DNA of 64,000 bases from an uncultured Monoglobus sp. (GTDB taxonomy: Bacteria > Bacillota > Clostridia > Monoglobales > Monoglobaceae). The notes below the pieces were generated by a model, which worked only from the letters and a program-made list of their open reading frames with translations, made no database searches and had not been told where the DNA came from. Of the stretch, positions 51,741-61,819 are shown one piece after another. The DNA is taken from NCBI GenBank assembly GCA_947628795.1, contig CANRBF010000002.1, positions 1 to 64,000 of the forward strand, in the 5' to 3' direction. The position numbers and the translations under genes were made by a program. How positions within the stretch are numbered: position 1 is the stretch's first letter; each line of letters opens with the position of its first letter.

Positions 51741-53414
51741 ATGGGTAAGAAATACACGATCGGCATTGATTACGGCTCATTGTCGGGCAGAGCTGTTCTT
51801 GTTGACGTCGAAAACGGGGCGGAGCTTGCCTCGTCGGTATATGAGTATCCTCATGAGGTAATGTATGAATATCTGCCCGACGGGACGACAAAGCTTGGCG
51901 ATGACTGGGCGCTTCAGCATCCGCAGGATTATCTTGACGTGCTAAAACACACAGTCCCCGATGTTATCAAACAGTCCGAAGTCGACAAAAACGATATTAT
52001 CGGCCTCGGTATTGACTTTACCGCCTGCACCGTTCTTCCGGTAAAATCCGACGGAACGCCGCTTTGCTTTATGGATGAGTACAAGTCGGATCCCCACGCC
52101 TATGTGAAGCTTTGGAAGCATCACGCGGCGCAGAAGTACGCCAATAAATTGAACGAGATCGCCGAAAGCTCCGATGAGAATTTCCTCTCAAGATACGGCG
52201 GCAAGATCTCATCCGAATGGATGATCCCCAAAGCGTGGCAGATCGCCGAGGAAGCACCCGAGATATACGACGCGATGGATAAGTTCATCGAGGCTGGCGA
52301 CTGGGTGGTATGGCAGCTCACCGGCCGTGAGACCAGAAACAGCTGCACCGCCGGATACAAGGCGCTTTGGAGCAAGTCCGAGGGATTTCCGCTGAACAGC
52401 TTTTTTAAATCGCTCCATCCGAAGCTTGAAAACTTTGTCGATGAAAAAATCGGCTGCGAGATCACGCCGATCGGCTCAAAGGCGGGAGAGATAACTCCCG
52501 AAATGGCGAAGCTGACGGGCCTCAAAGAAGGCACAGCGGTCGCGGTCGCGAATGTTGACGCGCACGTGGCGCTGCCCGCCGTCGGAGTTACAGAGGCCGG
52601 AAAAATGCTTATGATAATCGGAACCTCGACCTGCGATATACTTTTGGGCAATGAGGAAAAGATCGTGCCCGGCATGTGCGGAGTTGTTGAGGACGGCGTT
52701 ATTCCCGGATTTCAAGGATACGAGGCAGGACAGTCCTGCGTCGGCGATCACTTTGACTGGTTCGTGAAAACCTCGGTTCCCGAGAGCTATTACCGCGAGG
52801 CAAAGGCTCTGGGAATGAATATACATCAGCTGCTGAGAACCAAGGCCGGAAAGAAAAAGCCCGGCGAAACGGGGCTTGTCGCGCTTGATTGGTGGAACGG
52901 AAACCGCAGCGTGCTTGTTGATGTTGATCTGACCGGAATGATCCTGGGTATGACGCTTCTGACGCGCCCCGAAGATATATACCGCGCGCTTATCGAGGCT
53001 ACGGCATACGGCACGCGAATGATAGTCGAGACGTTCCGCGAAAGCGGAGTGCCTATAACCGAACTGTACGCGGCGGGCGGAATAGCGCAGAAGGATTCGT
53101 TTATGATGCAGATCTACGCCGATGTCATGAACATGAATATAAAGATCGCCGAGTCAAAACAGGCCGGAGCTCTCGGCTCGGCTATGTTTGGAGCGGTCGC
53201 GGCGGGCTCAGCCGCGGGCGGTTACGACAGCATCAAAGACTGCGCCAAGAAAATGGGCAGAGTAATGACTAGATATTATAAGCCGATTCCCGAAAACGTT
53301 GAGATATACAACGAGCTTTACGCCGAGTATAAACAGCTACACGACTATTTCGGCAGTGGCGGAAACGATGTTATGAAGCGTCTCAAGAATATTAAAAAAT
53401 CGGTAAAGGAATAA
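51741..53414 (+). CDS. araB: L-ribulokinase
   Basis: A 557-residue FGGY carbohydrate kinase of the ribulokinase type. It has the N-terminal ATP-phosphate motif [16 protein letters not shown], catalytic Asp region GIDFTAC, and the C-terminal [19 protein letters not shown] segment. It phosphorylates L-ribulose in arabinose use. The ATG at 51741 follows GAAGGAGTG; the GTG at 51732 lies inside that site. AraD follows 26 bases later, whereas no araA isomerase is present nearby. Confidence 0.93.
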   Translation: MGKKYTIGIDYGSLSGRAVLVDVENGAELASSVYEYPHEVMYEYLPDGTTKLGDDWALQHPQDYLDVLKHTVPDVIKQSEVDKNDIIGLGIDFTACTVLPVKSDGTPLCFMDEYKSDPHAYVKLWKHHAAQKYANKLNEIAESSDENFLSRYGGKISSEWMIPKAWQIAEEAPEIYDAMDKFIEAGDWVVWQLTGRETRNSCTAGYKALWSKSEGFPLNSFFKSLHPKLENFVDEKIGCEITPIGSKAGEITPEMAKLTGLKEGTAVAVANVDAHVALPAVGVTEAGKMLMIIGTSTCDILLGNEEKIVPGMCGVVEDGVIPGFQGYEAGQSCVGDHFDWFVKTSVPESYYREAKALGMNIHQLLRTKAGKKKPGETGLVALDWWNGNRSVLVDVDLTGMILGMTLLTRPEDIYRALIEATAYGTRMIVETFRESGVPITELYAAGGIAQKDSFMMQIYADVMNMNIKIAESKQAGALGSAMFGAVAAGSAAGGYDSIKDCAKKMGRVMTRYYKPIPENVEIYNELYAEYKQLHDYFGSGGNDVMKRLKNIKKSVKE

Positions 53415-53440
53415 ACACATTAGTATAATGAGGATAAATT

Positions 53441-54151
53441 ATGTATGACAAACTGAAAAAAAGAGTATACGAGGCGAACATGCTGCTCCCGAAGCACGGA
53501 CTTGTGACGTTCACCTGGGGCAACGCCTCGGAGATCGACAGAAAGGCGGGAGTTGTGGCGATAAAGCCCTCGGGCGTTGAGTACGATAAGCTGAAGCCCG
53601 AGCATATAGTGGTTCTGGATCTGGATTCAGGCGATATTGTCGACGGCAAGCTGAATCCCTCATCCGACACGCCGACCCATCTGGAGCTTTATAAGCGTTT
53701 CCCGAATATAGGCGGAGTTGTGCATACTCACTCTACACACGGAACGGCTTGGGCGCAGGCGGGAAGAGATCTGCCCGCGTACGGCACGACCCATGCCGAT
53801 TACTTCTACGGTCCGATCCCCTGCACAAGACCGCTCGCGAAATTCGAGGTTGAGGAAGCTTATGAACTGAACACAGGCAGGGTCATCGCCGAGACTTTCG
53901 AAAATAAAGGAATTGATCCCGACGCGATCCCAGGAGTTCTGGTGTCAAATCACGCGCCGTTTTCCTGGGGAACCGACGCGAAGAACGCGGTCCATAACGC
54001 GGTGGTGATTGAGGAAGTCGCGAAGATGGCGTTTATGTGTGAAATTATAAATCCCGAAATTCCGGTCATGCCCTCTTATGTGCTGGACAAGCATTATAAT
54101 CGCAAACACGGAAAAAACGCGTATTACGGACAGGGTGGAGCCAATGGGTAG
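53441..54151 (+). CDS. araD: L-ribulose-5-phosphate 4-epimerase
   Basis: A 236-residue class II aldolase-type epimerase. The zinc histidines are in [14 protein letters not shown], and later ANHAPFSWG-type SNHAPFSWG; the phosphate-binding GNASEID and KPSGV stretches are intact. It converts L-ribulose-5-phosphate to D-xylulose-5-phosphate, feeding the pentose phosphate route. It is preceded by AGGATAA. Its stop overlaps the ATG of tmk, so a sugar-utilisation operon runs directly into tmk and metK. Confidence 0.93.
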   Translation: MYDKLKKRVYEANMLLPKHGLVTFTWGNASEIDRKAGVVAIKPSGVEYDKLKPEHIVVLDLDSGDIVDGKLNPSSDTPTHLELYKRFPNIGGVVHTHSTHGTAWAQAGRDLPAYGTTHADYFYGPIPCTRPLAKFEVEEAYELNTGRVIAETFENKGIDPDAIPGVLVSNHAPFSWGTDAKNAVHNAVVIEEVAKMAFMCEIINPEIPVMPSYVLDKHYNRKHGKNAYYGQGGANG

Positions 54152-54761
54152 GTTTATCGTGATAGAGGGGCTTGACGGCAGCGGAAAGTCGTCGCAGATC
54201 GAGCTGCTCAAACAAAACCTCGAGAGCAGAGGCGAGAAAGTGCATATGACACATGAGCCGACCTCTTATGAGACGGGCGCTTACCTGAACCGTATTTTAT
54301 CCGAAAGCGATTATAAGGACATACATCTGCAGGCCGCGCTGTTCCTCGCCGACAGGATCGAGCATGTGACAAATCCCGAGTTCGGCATAAAAAAATACTT
54401 GGACGATGGCTATACAGTGATCTGTGACAGATATTACTACTCATCTCTTGCTTACCAAGGGACCGATCCCGAGTGTGACTATGAGTGGGTCAGGAACATT
54501 AACCTTGGCTGCTCAAAACTGCTAAAACCCGACCTGTGCATATTTCTTGACGTTAAGCCGGAAGTCTGCAAGGACAGGATCGACTCGGGTCGAGACAATA
54601 TAGAACTGTACGAGCAGAGCGCGGCTCAGCTGAGCGGAATAAGAGACGGTTTTATGACTGTTCTTGATGATCTTAAAAATAACTGTGGACACAATATTGT
54701 GATTATAGACGGCGGTCGAGACATTGATGTTATTTCAAAGGAGATATTAAGCTATGTATAA
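54144..54761 (+). CDS. tmk: thymidylate kinase
   Basis: A 205-residue dTMP kinase. The P-loop is [12 protein letters not shown] (residues 7-18), the [12 protein letters not shown] motif binds dTMP, and a LID region follows. It supplies dTDP to dTTP for DNA and, here, to dTDP-sugar synthesis. The ATG overlaps the araD stop (ATGGGTAG), and GTGGAG lies upstream. Its stop overlaps metK by eight bases. The start within araD at 54078 is too early. Confidence 0.93.
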   Translation: MGRFIVIEGLDGSGKSSQIELLKQNLESRGEKVHMTHEPTSYETGAYLNRILSESDYKDIHLQAALFLADRIEHVTNPEFGIKKYLDDGYTVICDRYYYSSLAYQGTDPECDYEWVRNINLGCSKLLKPDLCIFLDVKPEVCKDRIDSGRDNIELYEQSAAQLSGIRDGFMTVLDDLKNNCGHNIVIIDGGRDIDVISKEILSYV

Positions 54762-55896
54762 GAGATTATTTACATCCGAATCGGTGACAGAGGGTCATCC
54801 CGATAAAATTTCCGATCTTATTTCCGACGCGATATTAGACGCGATCTTAGAGAATGACCCGAAAGCGAGAGTAGCGGTCGAGGTGACCGTGACGACGGGA
54901 CTTGTTTTGATAGTCGGAGAGATCACTACGACCACTTATGTCGATATGAAAACCATCGCCCGCGAGACGATACGCGAGGTGGGTTACGACAGAGCAAAAT
55001 ACGGCTTTGACTGTGACACCTGCGCTGTGCTTTTGGCGATAGACGAGCAGTCGGGCGACATAGCTCGCGGCGTTGATGACGGCGGAGAAGGCTTGGGCGC
55101 GGGCGACCAGGGCATGATGTTCGGCTTTGCCTGCGATGAGACAGAGGAATACATGCCCCTGCCTATATCACTTGCGCACAAGCTTACAAAGCGTCTGACC
55201 GAGGTGCGCAAAAAGAATATTTTAAACTATCTACGTCCGGACGGAAAGGCTCAGGTCACGGTAGAGTATAACGAGGACGGCAGCTTTAAGCGCGTTGACG
55301 CTGTTGTTGTGTCCACCCAGCACAGCGAGGCTGTGTCTCAGGAGCGGCTGCAGAGGGATATAAAAAAATATGTCATCGACGAGGTTATAGGAGATGATCT
55401 GAAAGACGAGAACACGACCATATATATAAATCCCACCGGCAGATTTGTGGTCGGAGGCCCGCAGGGTGACAGCGGCCATACCGGCAGAAAGATAATTGTT
55501 GACACATACGGCGGATACGCGGGTCACGGCGGCGGGGCCTTCTCGGGCAAGGATCCCACAAAGGTCGACAGAAGCGCCGCTTACGCCGCAAGATATGTTG
55601 CTAAAAACGTTGTGGCGGCGGGACTCGCAAAGGCGTGCGAGATACAGCTTGCCTATGCTATCGGCGTCAGCAAACCGGTGTCGGTGCGCGTTGACACGCG
55701 CGGCACGGGCATTATTCCCGAAAGCGAGATCGCCGAAAGAATTTTAAAGGTGTTTGACCTGACGCCGAGCGGCATTATAAAAAGTCTTGATTTGCAGCGC
55801 CCGATTTACAAGCAGACCGCGGCTTACGGCCACTTTGGCAGAAACGATCTCGATCTTCCCTGGGAGAGAACCGACAAAGCGGAATTGCTTAAATAA
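54754..55896 (+). CDS. metK: S-adenosylmethionine synthetase
   Basis: A 380-residue MetK, which makes SAM from methionine and ATP. The motifs are intact: [10 protein letters not shown]-like [20 protein letters not shown], and [25 protein letters not shown] precedes the ATG, inside the end of tmk. It is the last gene of the araB-araD-tmk-metK run and ends in a terminator; no SAM or S-box leader is possible here because of the gene overlap. Confidence 0.97.
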   Translation: MYKRLFTSESVTEGHPDKISDLISDAILDAILENDPKARVAVEVTVTTGLVLIVGEITTTTYVDMKTIARETIREVGYDRAKYGFDCDTCAVLLAIDEQSGDIARGVDDGGEGLGAGDQGMMFGFACDETEEYMPLPISLAHKLTKRLTEVRKKNILNYLRPDGKAQVTVEYNEDGSFKRVDAVVVSTQHSEAVSQERLQRDIKKYVIDEVIGDDLKDENTTIYINPTGRFVVGGPQGDSGHTGRKIIVDTYGGYAGHGGGAFSGKDPTKVDRSAAYAARYVAKNVVAAGLAKACEIQLAYAIGVSKPVSVRVDTRGTGIIPESEIAERILKVFDLTPSGIIKSLDLQRPIYKQTAAYGHFGRNDLDLPWERTDKAELLK

Positions 55897-55910
55897 ATGA
55901 AAAATTACTG

Positions 55911-55934
55911 ACTCCCCCGTTTCGGGGGAGTTAT
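55911..55934 (+). terminator. terminator after metK
   Basis: ACTCCCCC (55911-55918), loop GTTTC, GGGGGAGT (55924-55931), followed by TATCTT. Confidence 0.75.
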
Positions 55935-55971
55935 CTTCGAAAAAGATATTAATATTTTTGAGGTGTAAATT

Positions 55972-57714
55972 ATGTCCTATGACGGATTTGTGACGCGAAG
56001 CGTTGTCTGTGAGCTCAGCCAAAAGCTGCTCGGCGGAAAGATCGACAAGATATATCAGCCCGAGAGCGACGAGATAATACTCAATGTGCGGACATTTGAC
56101 GGAAACTATCGTTTGCTGCTTTCGGCGAGCGCTTCAAACGCACGAGTGCATCTGACAAACACGAAAAAAGAAAACCCGATGACGCCGCCCATGCTGTGCA
56201 TGCTTATGCGCAAACATCTGAGCGGAGGCAGAATAACGGCCGTTTCCCAGCCGGGATGCGACCGCGTTGTAAGGGTCGACGTTGAATGCCTGAGCGAACT
56301 GGGCGATCTTGAGACAAAGTCGATAATCACCGAGATCATGGGGCGCCACAGCAACATAATTTTTATTGATCAGACAAACAAGATATTGGACAGCGCCAAG
56401 CATGTGGATTTTACCGTCAGCAAGGTGCGTCAGATCCTGCCGGGCTTTATTTACGAGGCGCCTCCGGCGCAAAATAAAATAACACCGGATAAGTTTGAAC
56501 TTGTGGGATTCATGAACGAGTTTTCCCGTCAAGATTCTGACACGCTGCTTGACAAGTTTCTGCTTGATCATATCATGGGCATGAGCCCCCTTGTGGCGCG
56601 CGAGCTTGTGTATAAGTTCGCCGGCCATACGAAGATAACAAGATCAGAGGTCGACGACGCCGAGTTTGTCACGTTTATAGGCTCCTTTATTGACGATATC
56701 AAAAACGCTCGGTTCACTCCCTGCGTTGTATATGAAAAGCCAACCGGAAAACCGATGTCGTTTTCGTGCGTATCGCTTGAGCAGTACGGCGATATTGCCG
56801 ATGTAAAGCCCAAGGATTCGATATCCGAGGCGATCGACGAATACTATGTGACCCGCTCAATGCGCGAGAGTATGCGCCAAAGAAGCGCCGATATTTTAAA
56901 ACTCGTCAACAATAATATCGACAGATGCGCGAAAAAGCTTGCAATGCACAGAGAAAATCTCCAAAAATCCAAAAACAGAGATAAGTATAAAATAAAAGGC
57001 GATCTGCTCACCGCGAACATGCACAGGGTCAAATACGGCATGGACAGCATAACCGTAGAAAATTTTTATGATGATAACAAAGAAATCAAGATCTCGCTTG
57101 ACCCGACAATTTCGCCGGCGCAGAACGCCCAAAAATTTTATAAAAGATACAACAAAGCAAAGGTGACCGAAAAATTTGCAGCCGAGCAGATCGCCGAGGC
57201 GGAGGAAGAGCTCGCGTATCTTGAAACAGTGCTCGAAAGCATCCGAAACGCGGAAACTCCACGCGATCTTTCCGAAATAAAGCAGGAGCTTCGTGAGCAG
57301 GGTTATATTAAAACGACCGGCCCGACAAACAAAAAGAAAAAGCCGAAAAACACGGCATCAAAACCCATGAGATTCACCTCAAGCGACGGATATGAAATTC
57401 TTGTCGGACGCAACAACAAGCAAAACGATGAGCTGACGATACGCATGTCGTATTCGACCGATATCTGGCTCCATACAAAAGAGATACCGGGCTCGCATGT
57501 GTTGATTCGAACCGAAGGCACCGGAGAGGCGCCCGATCAAACAATTTTGGAGGCCGCCCGTCTCGCGGCGTACTACAGCAAGGCGAGGGAGTCGGCGCAG
57601 GTCCCGGTCGATTATACGCGTGTCAAAAACGTGAAAAAGCCGAACGGCGCAAAACCCGGATTTGTGATATACGAAAAGAACCGAACGGTTTATGTTGAGC
57701 CGTCGCTTATATAA
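55972..57714 (+). CDS. rqcH: NFACT-family ribosome quality-control protein (RqcH)
   Basis: A 580-residue NFACT protein, formerly annotated as fibronectin-binding. The N-terminal NFACT-N region has GGKIDKIYQPESDEIIL, a HhH and coiled-coil middle follows (lysine-rich near 300-430), and the NFACT-R core includes IWLHTKEIPGSHVLIR. In Bacillus subtilis RqcH adds alanine tails to stalled chains on 60S-like large subunits. Length and domain order are those of bacterial RqcH. GAGGTG lies before the ATG. No signal peptide, so the adhesin name would be misleading. Confidence 0.93.
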   Translation: MSYDGFVTRSVVCELSQKLLGGKIDKIYQPESDEIILNVRTFDGNYRLLLSASASNARVHLTNTKKENPMTPPMLCMLMRKHLSGGRITAVSQPGCDRVVRVDVECLSELGDLETKSIITEIMGRHSNIIFIDQTNKILDSAKHVDFTVSKVRQILPGFIYEAPPAQNKITPDKFELVGFMNEFSRQDSDTLLDKFLLDHIMGMSPLVARELVYKFAGHTKITRSEVDDAEFVTFIGSFIDDIKNARFTPCVVYEKPTGKPMSFSCVSLEQYGDIADVKPKDSISEAIDEYYVTRSMRESMRQRSADILKLVNNNIDRCAKKLAMHRENLQKSKNRDKYKIKGDLLTANMHRVKYGMDSITVENFYDDNKEIKISLDPTISPAQNAQKFYKRYNKAKVTEKFAAEQIAEAEEELAYLETVLESIRNAETPRDLSEIKQELREQGYIKTTGPTNKKKKPKNTASKPMRFTSSDGYEILVGRNNKQNDELTIRMSYSTDIWLHTKEIPGSHVLIRTEGTGEAPDQTILEAARLAAYYSKARESAQVPVDYTRVKNVKKPNGAKPGFVIYEKNRTVYVEPSLI

Positions 57715-57735
57715 TTTTTAAAGGGAGTGTTATTT

Positions 57736-58314
57736 ATGAATGTCAATTCCGAGATCTCGGCGCGCGAGGCGCTTGAAAAATTAAAGCGGGGAAACGCCGC
57801 GTATTTAAACGCAGTCTTGCCCGGTGGCGATATTTCGCCGTCCGTGCGCCAAAAGACCTGTAATGAGGGCCAAAAGCCATATGCGGTCGTTATCACATGC
57901 TCGGATTCGAGAGTTATGCCCGAGAGCATTTTTTCGGCGGGAATAGGCGAGCTGTTCGTGATAAGAGTCGCGGGAAACGTTATGGACAGAACCCAGCTTG
58001 GCAGCGTGATTTACGCAGTGTCGCATCTGGGCTGTAAACTTGTTGTTGTCTTGGGCCATACCCATTGCGGAGCTGTTCACGCGGCGATACATGACGAGCC
58101 TGACGGATGCGTTAAATTTCTTACCGATGAGATCCGCCTCGCTATCCGCGATGAGCAGGACGAGAACAAGGCGTGCCGCTTAAATGTTGAGCGCAGCGTC
58201 CGCGTTACGAAAGACGCTTTGGGCGTATCCGAGGGCGATGAAAGCGGTTTGGGGGTAATTGGAGCAATATACAGCATTGACAGCGGAAAAGTTGATTTTT
58301 TAAACGAGATTTAA
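57736..58314 (+). CDS. beta-class carbonic anhydrase
   Basis: A 192-residue zinc enzyme interconverting carbon dioxide and bicarbonate. The zinc-binding cysteine with Asp-Arg dyad lies in ITCSDSRVMPE, and the second cysteine and histidine in LGHTHCGAV. The RVAGN motif is also present. The ATG at 57736 follows AAGGGAGTG; an upstream in-frame GTG at 57727 falls inside that site. The gene follows rqcH by 21 bases and may be co-transcribed. Cytoplasmic. Confidence 0.95.
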   Translation: MNVNSEISAREALEKLKRGNAAYLNAVLPGGDISPSVRQKTCNEGQKPYAVVITCSDSRVMPESIFSAGIGELFVIRVAGNVMDRTQLGSVIYAVSHLGCKLVVVLGHTHCGAVHAAIHDEPDGCVKFLTDEIRLAIRDEQDENKACRLNVERSVRVTKDALGVSEGDESGLGVIGAIYSIDSGKVDFLNEI

Positions 58315-58354
58315 ATTTCAAAATTTATAAAATATTCACAAATTATCTATATTT

Positions 58355-58382
58355 TTGCAATTATTTTATATTAAAATATAAT
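58355..58382 (+). promoter_or_regulatory. promoter of the PepSY-domain protein gene
   Basis: TTGCAA (58355-58360), a 16-base spacer and TATAAT (58377-58382), 30 bases before the ATG at 58412. Confidence 0.55.
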
Positions 58383-58411
58383 AAATGCTATATAGATAGG
58401 AGATGTATATT

Positions 58412-59011
58412 ATGAAAAAGCTGAACAACAAGATCTCGATAACCGCCGCTGCTCTGTTGTGCGTTTTATGTGTTGCGGTCGGAGGCTGCGCGGCGACGAT
58501 CGTGCAGAACATTCAAGCCGAGCTCAGACCGGATTTTACGATAGTTATTGACGGAACCGAACAGACATTCAAAAATGTCAACGGCGAAGTTGTTGACCCG
58601 ATTTTGTATAACGGCTCGACCTATCTGCCCATCCGCGCCATCGGAGAGATAATGGGCAAGGAAGTCACTTGGTACGAGGATCAAAAGAGGGTTGAACTCA
58701 GCGACAAAAAGACCACCGTTACCGATGCCGACAATATTGTGACGGGAACGTCTCCCACGGCAAAGCCTGCGCCGCAGAATAATCAAAACACGCAGCAAAA
58801 CGCGGACATAACGCTTGACAAGGCGAAGGAGATAGCACTTCAAAAAGCCGGACTCAATGCGGCGGATGTAAAATTTACCGAAGCGAAAAAAGATTTTGAT
58901 GACGGAAGAGAGGTATATGACATAGAGTTCCGCATGGGCAGGACAGAATATTCCGCGGAAGTTTTGGCAAGCGACGGAACAATAGTTTCATGGGAAGTTG
59001 ACAACGATTAA
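58412..59011 (+). CDS. exported protein with copper-amine-oxidase-N-like and PepSY domains
   Basis: A 199-residue exported protein. The N-terminal hydrophobic stretch ends in VGGC (Cys26), a weak lipobox. Residues about 38-92 match the PF07833 pattern (FTIVIDG, LYNGSTYLPIRAIGEIMGKEVTWYED). A Q/N-rich linker follows, and residues 128-199 form a PepSY domain (ITLDKAKEIALQKAGL, YDIEF..., AEVLASDGTIV). PepSY domains often restrain peptidases in the cell envelope. AGGAG precedes the ATG at 58412 by 10 bases. The domain type is shared with the 857-residue protein at 44484. Role unknown. Confidence 0.85.
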   Translation: MKKLNNKISITAAALLCVLCVAVGGCAATIVQNIQAELRPDFTIVIDGTEQTFKNVNGEVVDPILYNGSTYLPIRAIGEIMGKEVTWYEDQKRVELSDKKTTVTDADNIVTGTSPTAKPAPQNNQNTQQNADITLDKAKEIALQKAGLNAADVKFTEAKKDFDDGREVYDIEFRMGRTEYSAEVLASDGTIVSWEVDND

Positions 59012-59017
59012 ATTTTA

Positions 59018-59042
59018 AAGCCGCCCTCGGGCGGCTTTTGTT
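59018..59042. terminator. terminator between converging genes
   Basis: AAGCCGCCC, loop TC, GGGCGGCTTTTG (59019-59040). It ends the PepSY gene on the plus strand and touches the folC stop on the minus strand. Confidence 0.85.
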
Positions 59043-60279
59043 ATGTGAGAAGTTTTTTTATCTCGCCCGCCAGATACAGTGATCCGCACACGCATATTGT
59101 TCCGTCAAAATTTTTAAGAGCGCTTAAGGCCGCTGCCGGTGATCCGGCGGTTGTCGCGGTTATGCCGCGGCGCGTAAACTCATCCGCGAGTTTGTCTGAG
59201 CTGAGGCAGCGGGGCATATCAAGCTGCGTTACCGTGACCTCGGAATTATGTTTTTTGCAAAATTGCGAGATCAAGCTTGTTATCTCGGCGTGATCTTTGT
59301 CATTCATGACAGCGGTGATAAAATGTATCGGCTCGCACTGCCTTTCTAGTTCGTTAAGCAGCGCGCTGACAGCATGCGGATTATGCGCGCCGTCTATCAA
59401 TACGTTCCCTATCCTCTCAAGCCTGCCGCCGATTTTTGCTCGTGACAAGCCGTGTTTTATATTATTTGCGTTAATTCTATAGCCGATATCCGATAGCTTT
59501 ATTGCGGCTTCGATAGCGGTCACCGCGTTCAGCGCCTGAAACTCGCCGCTCATTGCGAGAGTGTATTTTTCGTCTTTATAATTGAATGACCTGCTGTTTT
59601 GATCATACTCGTACGGAAGCTCCGGAATAATCAACTCGGAGTTTAGCTTAATACAGGTATCTTTGGCGTTTTTAAAAACGATATCGTCTTGTTTTGGGTA
59701 CATAACAAGAGGCGAGCCGCGTTTGACTATACCCAGCTTTTCACGTGAAATACTGTCGAGGGTGCCGCCCAGATATTGGCAGTGATCAAGTCCTATGGAG
59801 GTCAGCACAGTGACCTCTGATCTCTCAATAACGTTTGTTGCGTCAAGTCTGCCGCCCAGACCGACTTCAAGCACGACAATATCACAGTTTTCTCTGAGAA
59901 AATAAACCATTGCCGCTGCGGTAATAAACGCAAACTCCGATACCTCGGCGTCGTATTTTTCGGAAAATTTTTTTATATAAGCTATAATTTCCGCAAGGCC
60001 GCTGTCGCATATAGGTTCGCCGTTTAGTCTGATCCTTTCGTTGAAGCGCACGAGATAGGGCGATGTGAACAGTCCGGTCTTATATCCCGCCGATTGCAAA
60101 ATTTCTGAGAGCATAGTCGCGGTGCTGCCCTTGCCGTTTGTGCCGCCGATATGAATAAATTTAAGCTTTTTATGCGGGTTACTCAGCTTGCCGAGCAGAA
60201 CGCGCAAAAGATCATTTCCCAAAACGCGGCTGAATTTTGGTATTGAGTGAATATATTTGATCGCTTGGTCGTATGTCAT
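59041..60279 (-). CDS. folC: folylpolyglutamate/dihydrofolate synthase
   Basis: A 412-residue Mur-ligase-type enzyme adding glutamate to folates. The P-loop GGTNGKGSTATML lies near residue 45, followed by LFTSPYLVRFNERI and VLEVGLGGRLDATN, then IDGAHNPHA in the second domain. The length is normal. It is the last gene of the hisH-hisF-folC minus-strand operon, 4 bases behind hisF. Whether it also has dihydrofolate synthase activity cannot be read. Confidence 0.95.
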   Translation of the reverse strand: MTYDQAIKYIHSIPKFSRVLGNDLLRVLLGKLSNPHKKLKFIHIGGTNGKGSTATMLSEILQSAGYKTGLFTSPYLVRFNERIRLNGEPICDSGLAEIIAYIKKFSEKYDAEVSEFAFITAAAMVYFLRENCDIVVLEVGLGGRLDATNVIERSEVTVLTSIGLDHCQYLGGTLDSISREKLGIVKRGSPLVMYPKQDDIVFKNAKDTCIKLNSELIIPELPYEYDQNSRSFNYKDEKYTLAMSGEFQALNAVTAIEAAIKLSDIGYRINANNIKHGLSRAKIGGRLERIGNVLIDGAHNPHAVSALLNELERQCEPIHFITAVMNDKDHAEITSLISQFCKKHNSEVTVTQLDMPRCLSSDKLADEFTRRGITATTAGSPAAALSALKNFDGTICVCGSLYLAGEIKKLLT

Positions 60280-60283
60280 TATA

Positions 60284-61060
60284 TCAGCTCCGTCTTACGG
60301 GCACTCCCTCTGATTCGAGATAATCTTTGAGGTCTCTTATTTCAATTTCGCGAAAATGGAATAGGGATGCGGCAAGCGCGGCATCGGCTTTTCCTTCGGT
60401 TAGTGCGTCTTTAAAATGCTCCATGGTTCCCGCGCCGCCCGACGCTATAACGGGTATCGAAACACTTTCGGCAATAGTGCGCGTCAGCTCAATGTCATAG
60501 CCGGCCTTTGTTCCGTCGCAGTCCATGGATGTCAGCAAAATCTCGCCCGCGCCGAGTGATTCGGCGCGCTTTGCCCACTCAACCGCGTCAAGTCCGGTGT
60601 CTATCCTGCCGCCGTTTATATATACGTTCCATCGCGGCTCGGCAGCGTTCCCGTCCTCGCGCCGCTTCGCGTCTATAGCGACAACAACGCATTGACTGCC
60701 GAATTTTTCGGCGGCGTCCGATATCAGCCGCGGATCTCGTATCGCCGAAGAATTGATCGAGATCTTATCGGCACCTTGAAGCAGCAGTTCTCTGAAGTCT
60801 TCAACGGTTTTTATACCGCCGCCGACTGTGAACGGAATAAAAACAGTCTCGGCGACTCTTTTGGCCATTTCAATTACCGTGCCGCGCGCCTCATGAGTGG
60901 CGGTTATATCCAGAAAAACAAGCTCGTCCGCGCCTGCTTTGTTGTAAACCTTCGCTACTTCCACCGGATCTCCCGCGTCTATTAGATTTATAAAGTTAAC
61001 TCCCTTTACAACCCGTCCGTTTTTAACGTCAAGACAGGGGATAATGCGTTTTGCAAGCAT
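60284..61060 (-). CDS. hisF: imidazole glycerol phosphate synthase subunit HisF
   Basis: A 258-residue TIM barrel that uses ammonia from HisH to make imidazole glycerol phosphate and [23 protein letters not shown] carries the catalytic Asp11; the second Asp is in VVAIDAKR. Both phosphate-binding loops ([15 protein letters not shown]) are present. AGGAGG precedes the ATG. It lies directly behind hisH, as expected for the heterodimer. No other his genes are in this window. Confidence 0.97.
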   Translation of the reverse strand: MLAKRIIPCLDVKNGRVVKGVNFINLIDAGDPVEVAKVYNKAGADELVFLDITATHEARGTVIEMAKRVAETVFIPFTVGGGIKTVEDFRELLLQGADKISINSSAIRDPRLISDAAEKFGSQCVVVAIDAKRREDGNAAEPRWNVYINGGRIDTGLDAVEWAKRAESLGAGEILLTSMDCDGTKAGYDIELTRTIAESVSIPVIASGGAGTMEHFKDALTEGKADAALAASLFHFREIEIRDLKDYLESEGVPVRRS

Positions 61061-61074
61061 AAAGTAAACCTCCT

Positions 61075-61680
61075 TTACAGCTCTCCGAAGTTTTTAAGAA
61101 TTATAAGTCCTGTGTCGCCGCTTTTTTCCGGATGGAATTGAGTGGCAAAAATATTATTTTTATGCACCGCAACGGGAATTTTTGTGCCGTATTCGGTGTG
61201 CGCGCAGACTATACTCTCATCTTTCGGAGCGATATGATATGAGTGTACAAAATACATATAAGGCTCATCTCCGATCCCTTCAAAAACCGGGCAGTTTTTG
61301 TCATATGTTATCGAGTTCCAACCCATATGCGGAATCTTGAGACCATCTGCCGCGGGTATCTTTTTGTTTCCGCCGCCGAATACAGAAAGGCCTTCTGAGC
61401 CCGGCGACTCGTCGCTTTTGTCAAAAAGCAGCTGGAGCCCCAAACAAATGCCGAAAAACGGCTTTTCCCGCGCGATCCCCTCGCGTATGCAGTCGTCAAG
61501 CCGCGCTTTTTTGATCGATTCCATACAGACGCCGAATGCTCCGACGCCCGGAAGGATCATTTTGTCAGAATTTAATATTTCTTTCGGGTCGGATGTGATT
61601 TTAGCTTTAAACCCGAGATACTCCAAAGCCTTCTCAACGGAGCGCAGATTGCCCGCTCCGTAGTCAATTATAGCAATCAT
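61075..61680 (-). CDS. hisH: imidazole glycerol phosphate synthase subunit HisH
   Basis: A 201-residue class I glutamine amidotransferase. The nucleophile is in [12 protein letters not shown] (Cys near residue 81), with His and Glu in THFHPEKS-type [10 protein letters not shown]. It supplies ammonia to HisF. The ATG at 61680 follows GAGGTGA; an upstream GTG at 61689 lies inside that site. First gene of the minus-strand operon, 14 bases before hisF, with a promoter facing away from fmt. Confidence 0.95.
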   Translation of the reverse strand: MIAIIDYGAGNLRSVEKALEYLGFKAKITSDPKEILNSDKMILPGVGAFGVCMESIKKARLDDCIREGIAREKPFFGICLGLQLLFDKSDESPGSEGLSVFGGGNKKIPAADGLKIPHMGWNSITYDKNCPVFEGIGDEPYMYFVHSYHIAPKDESIVCAHTEYGTKIPVAVHKNNIFATQFHPEKSGDTGLIILKNFGEL

Positions 61681-61698
61681 CAGTCTCACCTCAGGTCT

Positions 61699-61728
61699 AT
61701 ACTACCACATTTTTAATAAAATTGTCAA
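61699..61728 (-). promoter_or_regulatory. promoter of hisH-hisF-folC
   Basis: On the minus strand TTGACA, an 18-base spacer and TAGTAT, the start point falling close to the hisH ribosome site. It is divergent from the fmt promoter, the -35 boxes being 17 bases apart. Confidence 0.6.
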
Positions 61729-61744
61729 TAATAGTATAATTGTC

Positions 61745-61773
61745 TTGATAAATTTATTTAAGTGTAGTATAAT
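61745..61773 (+). promoter_or_regulatory. promoter of fmt
   Basis: TTGATA (61745-61750), a 17-base spacer and consensus TATAAT (61768-61773), 47 bases before the fmt ATG. Confidence 0.7.
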
Positions 61774-61819
61774 ATATTATTAATATCAGAAAATAAGAAA
61801 ATTCACACCGGAGGTAAAC

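Noticed and set aside
55897-55971. SAM riboswitch near metK
   Set aside because: Only a simple terminator hairpin lies here, downstream of metK; the upstream gene overlaps leave no room for a leader.
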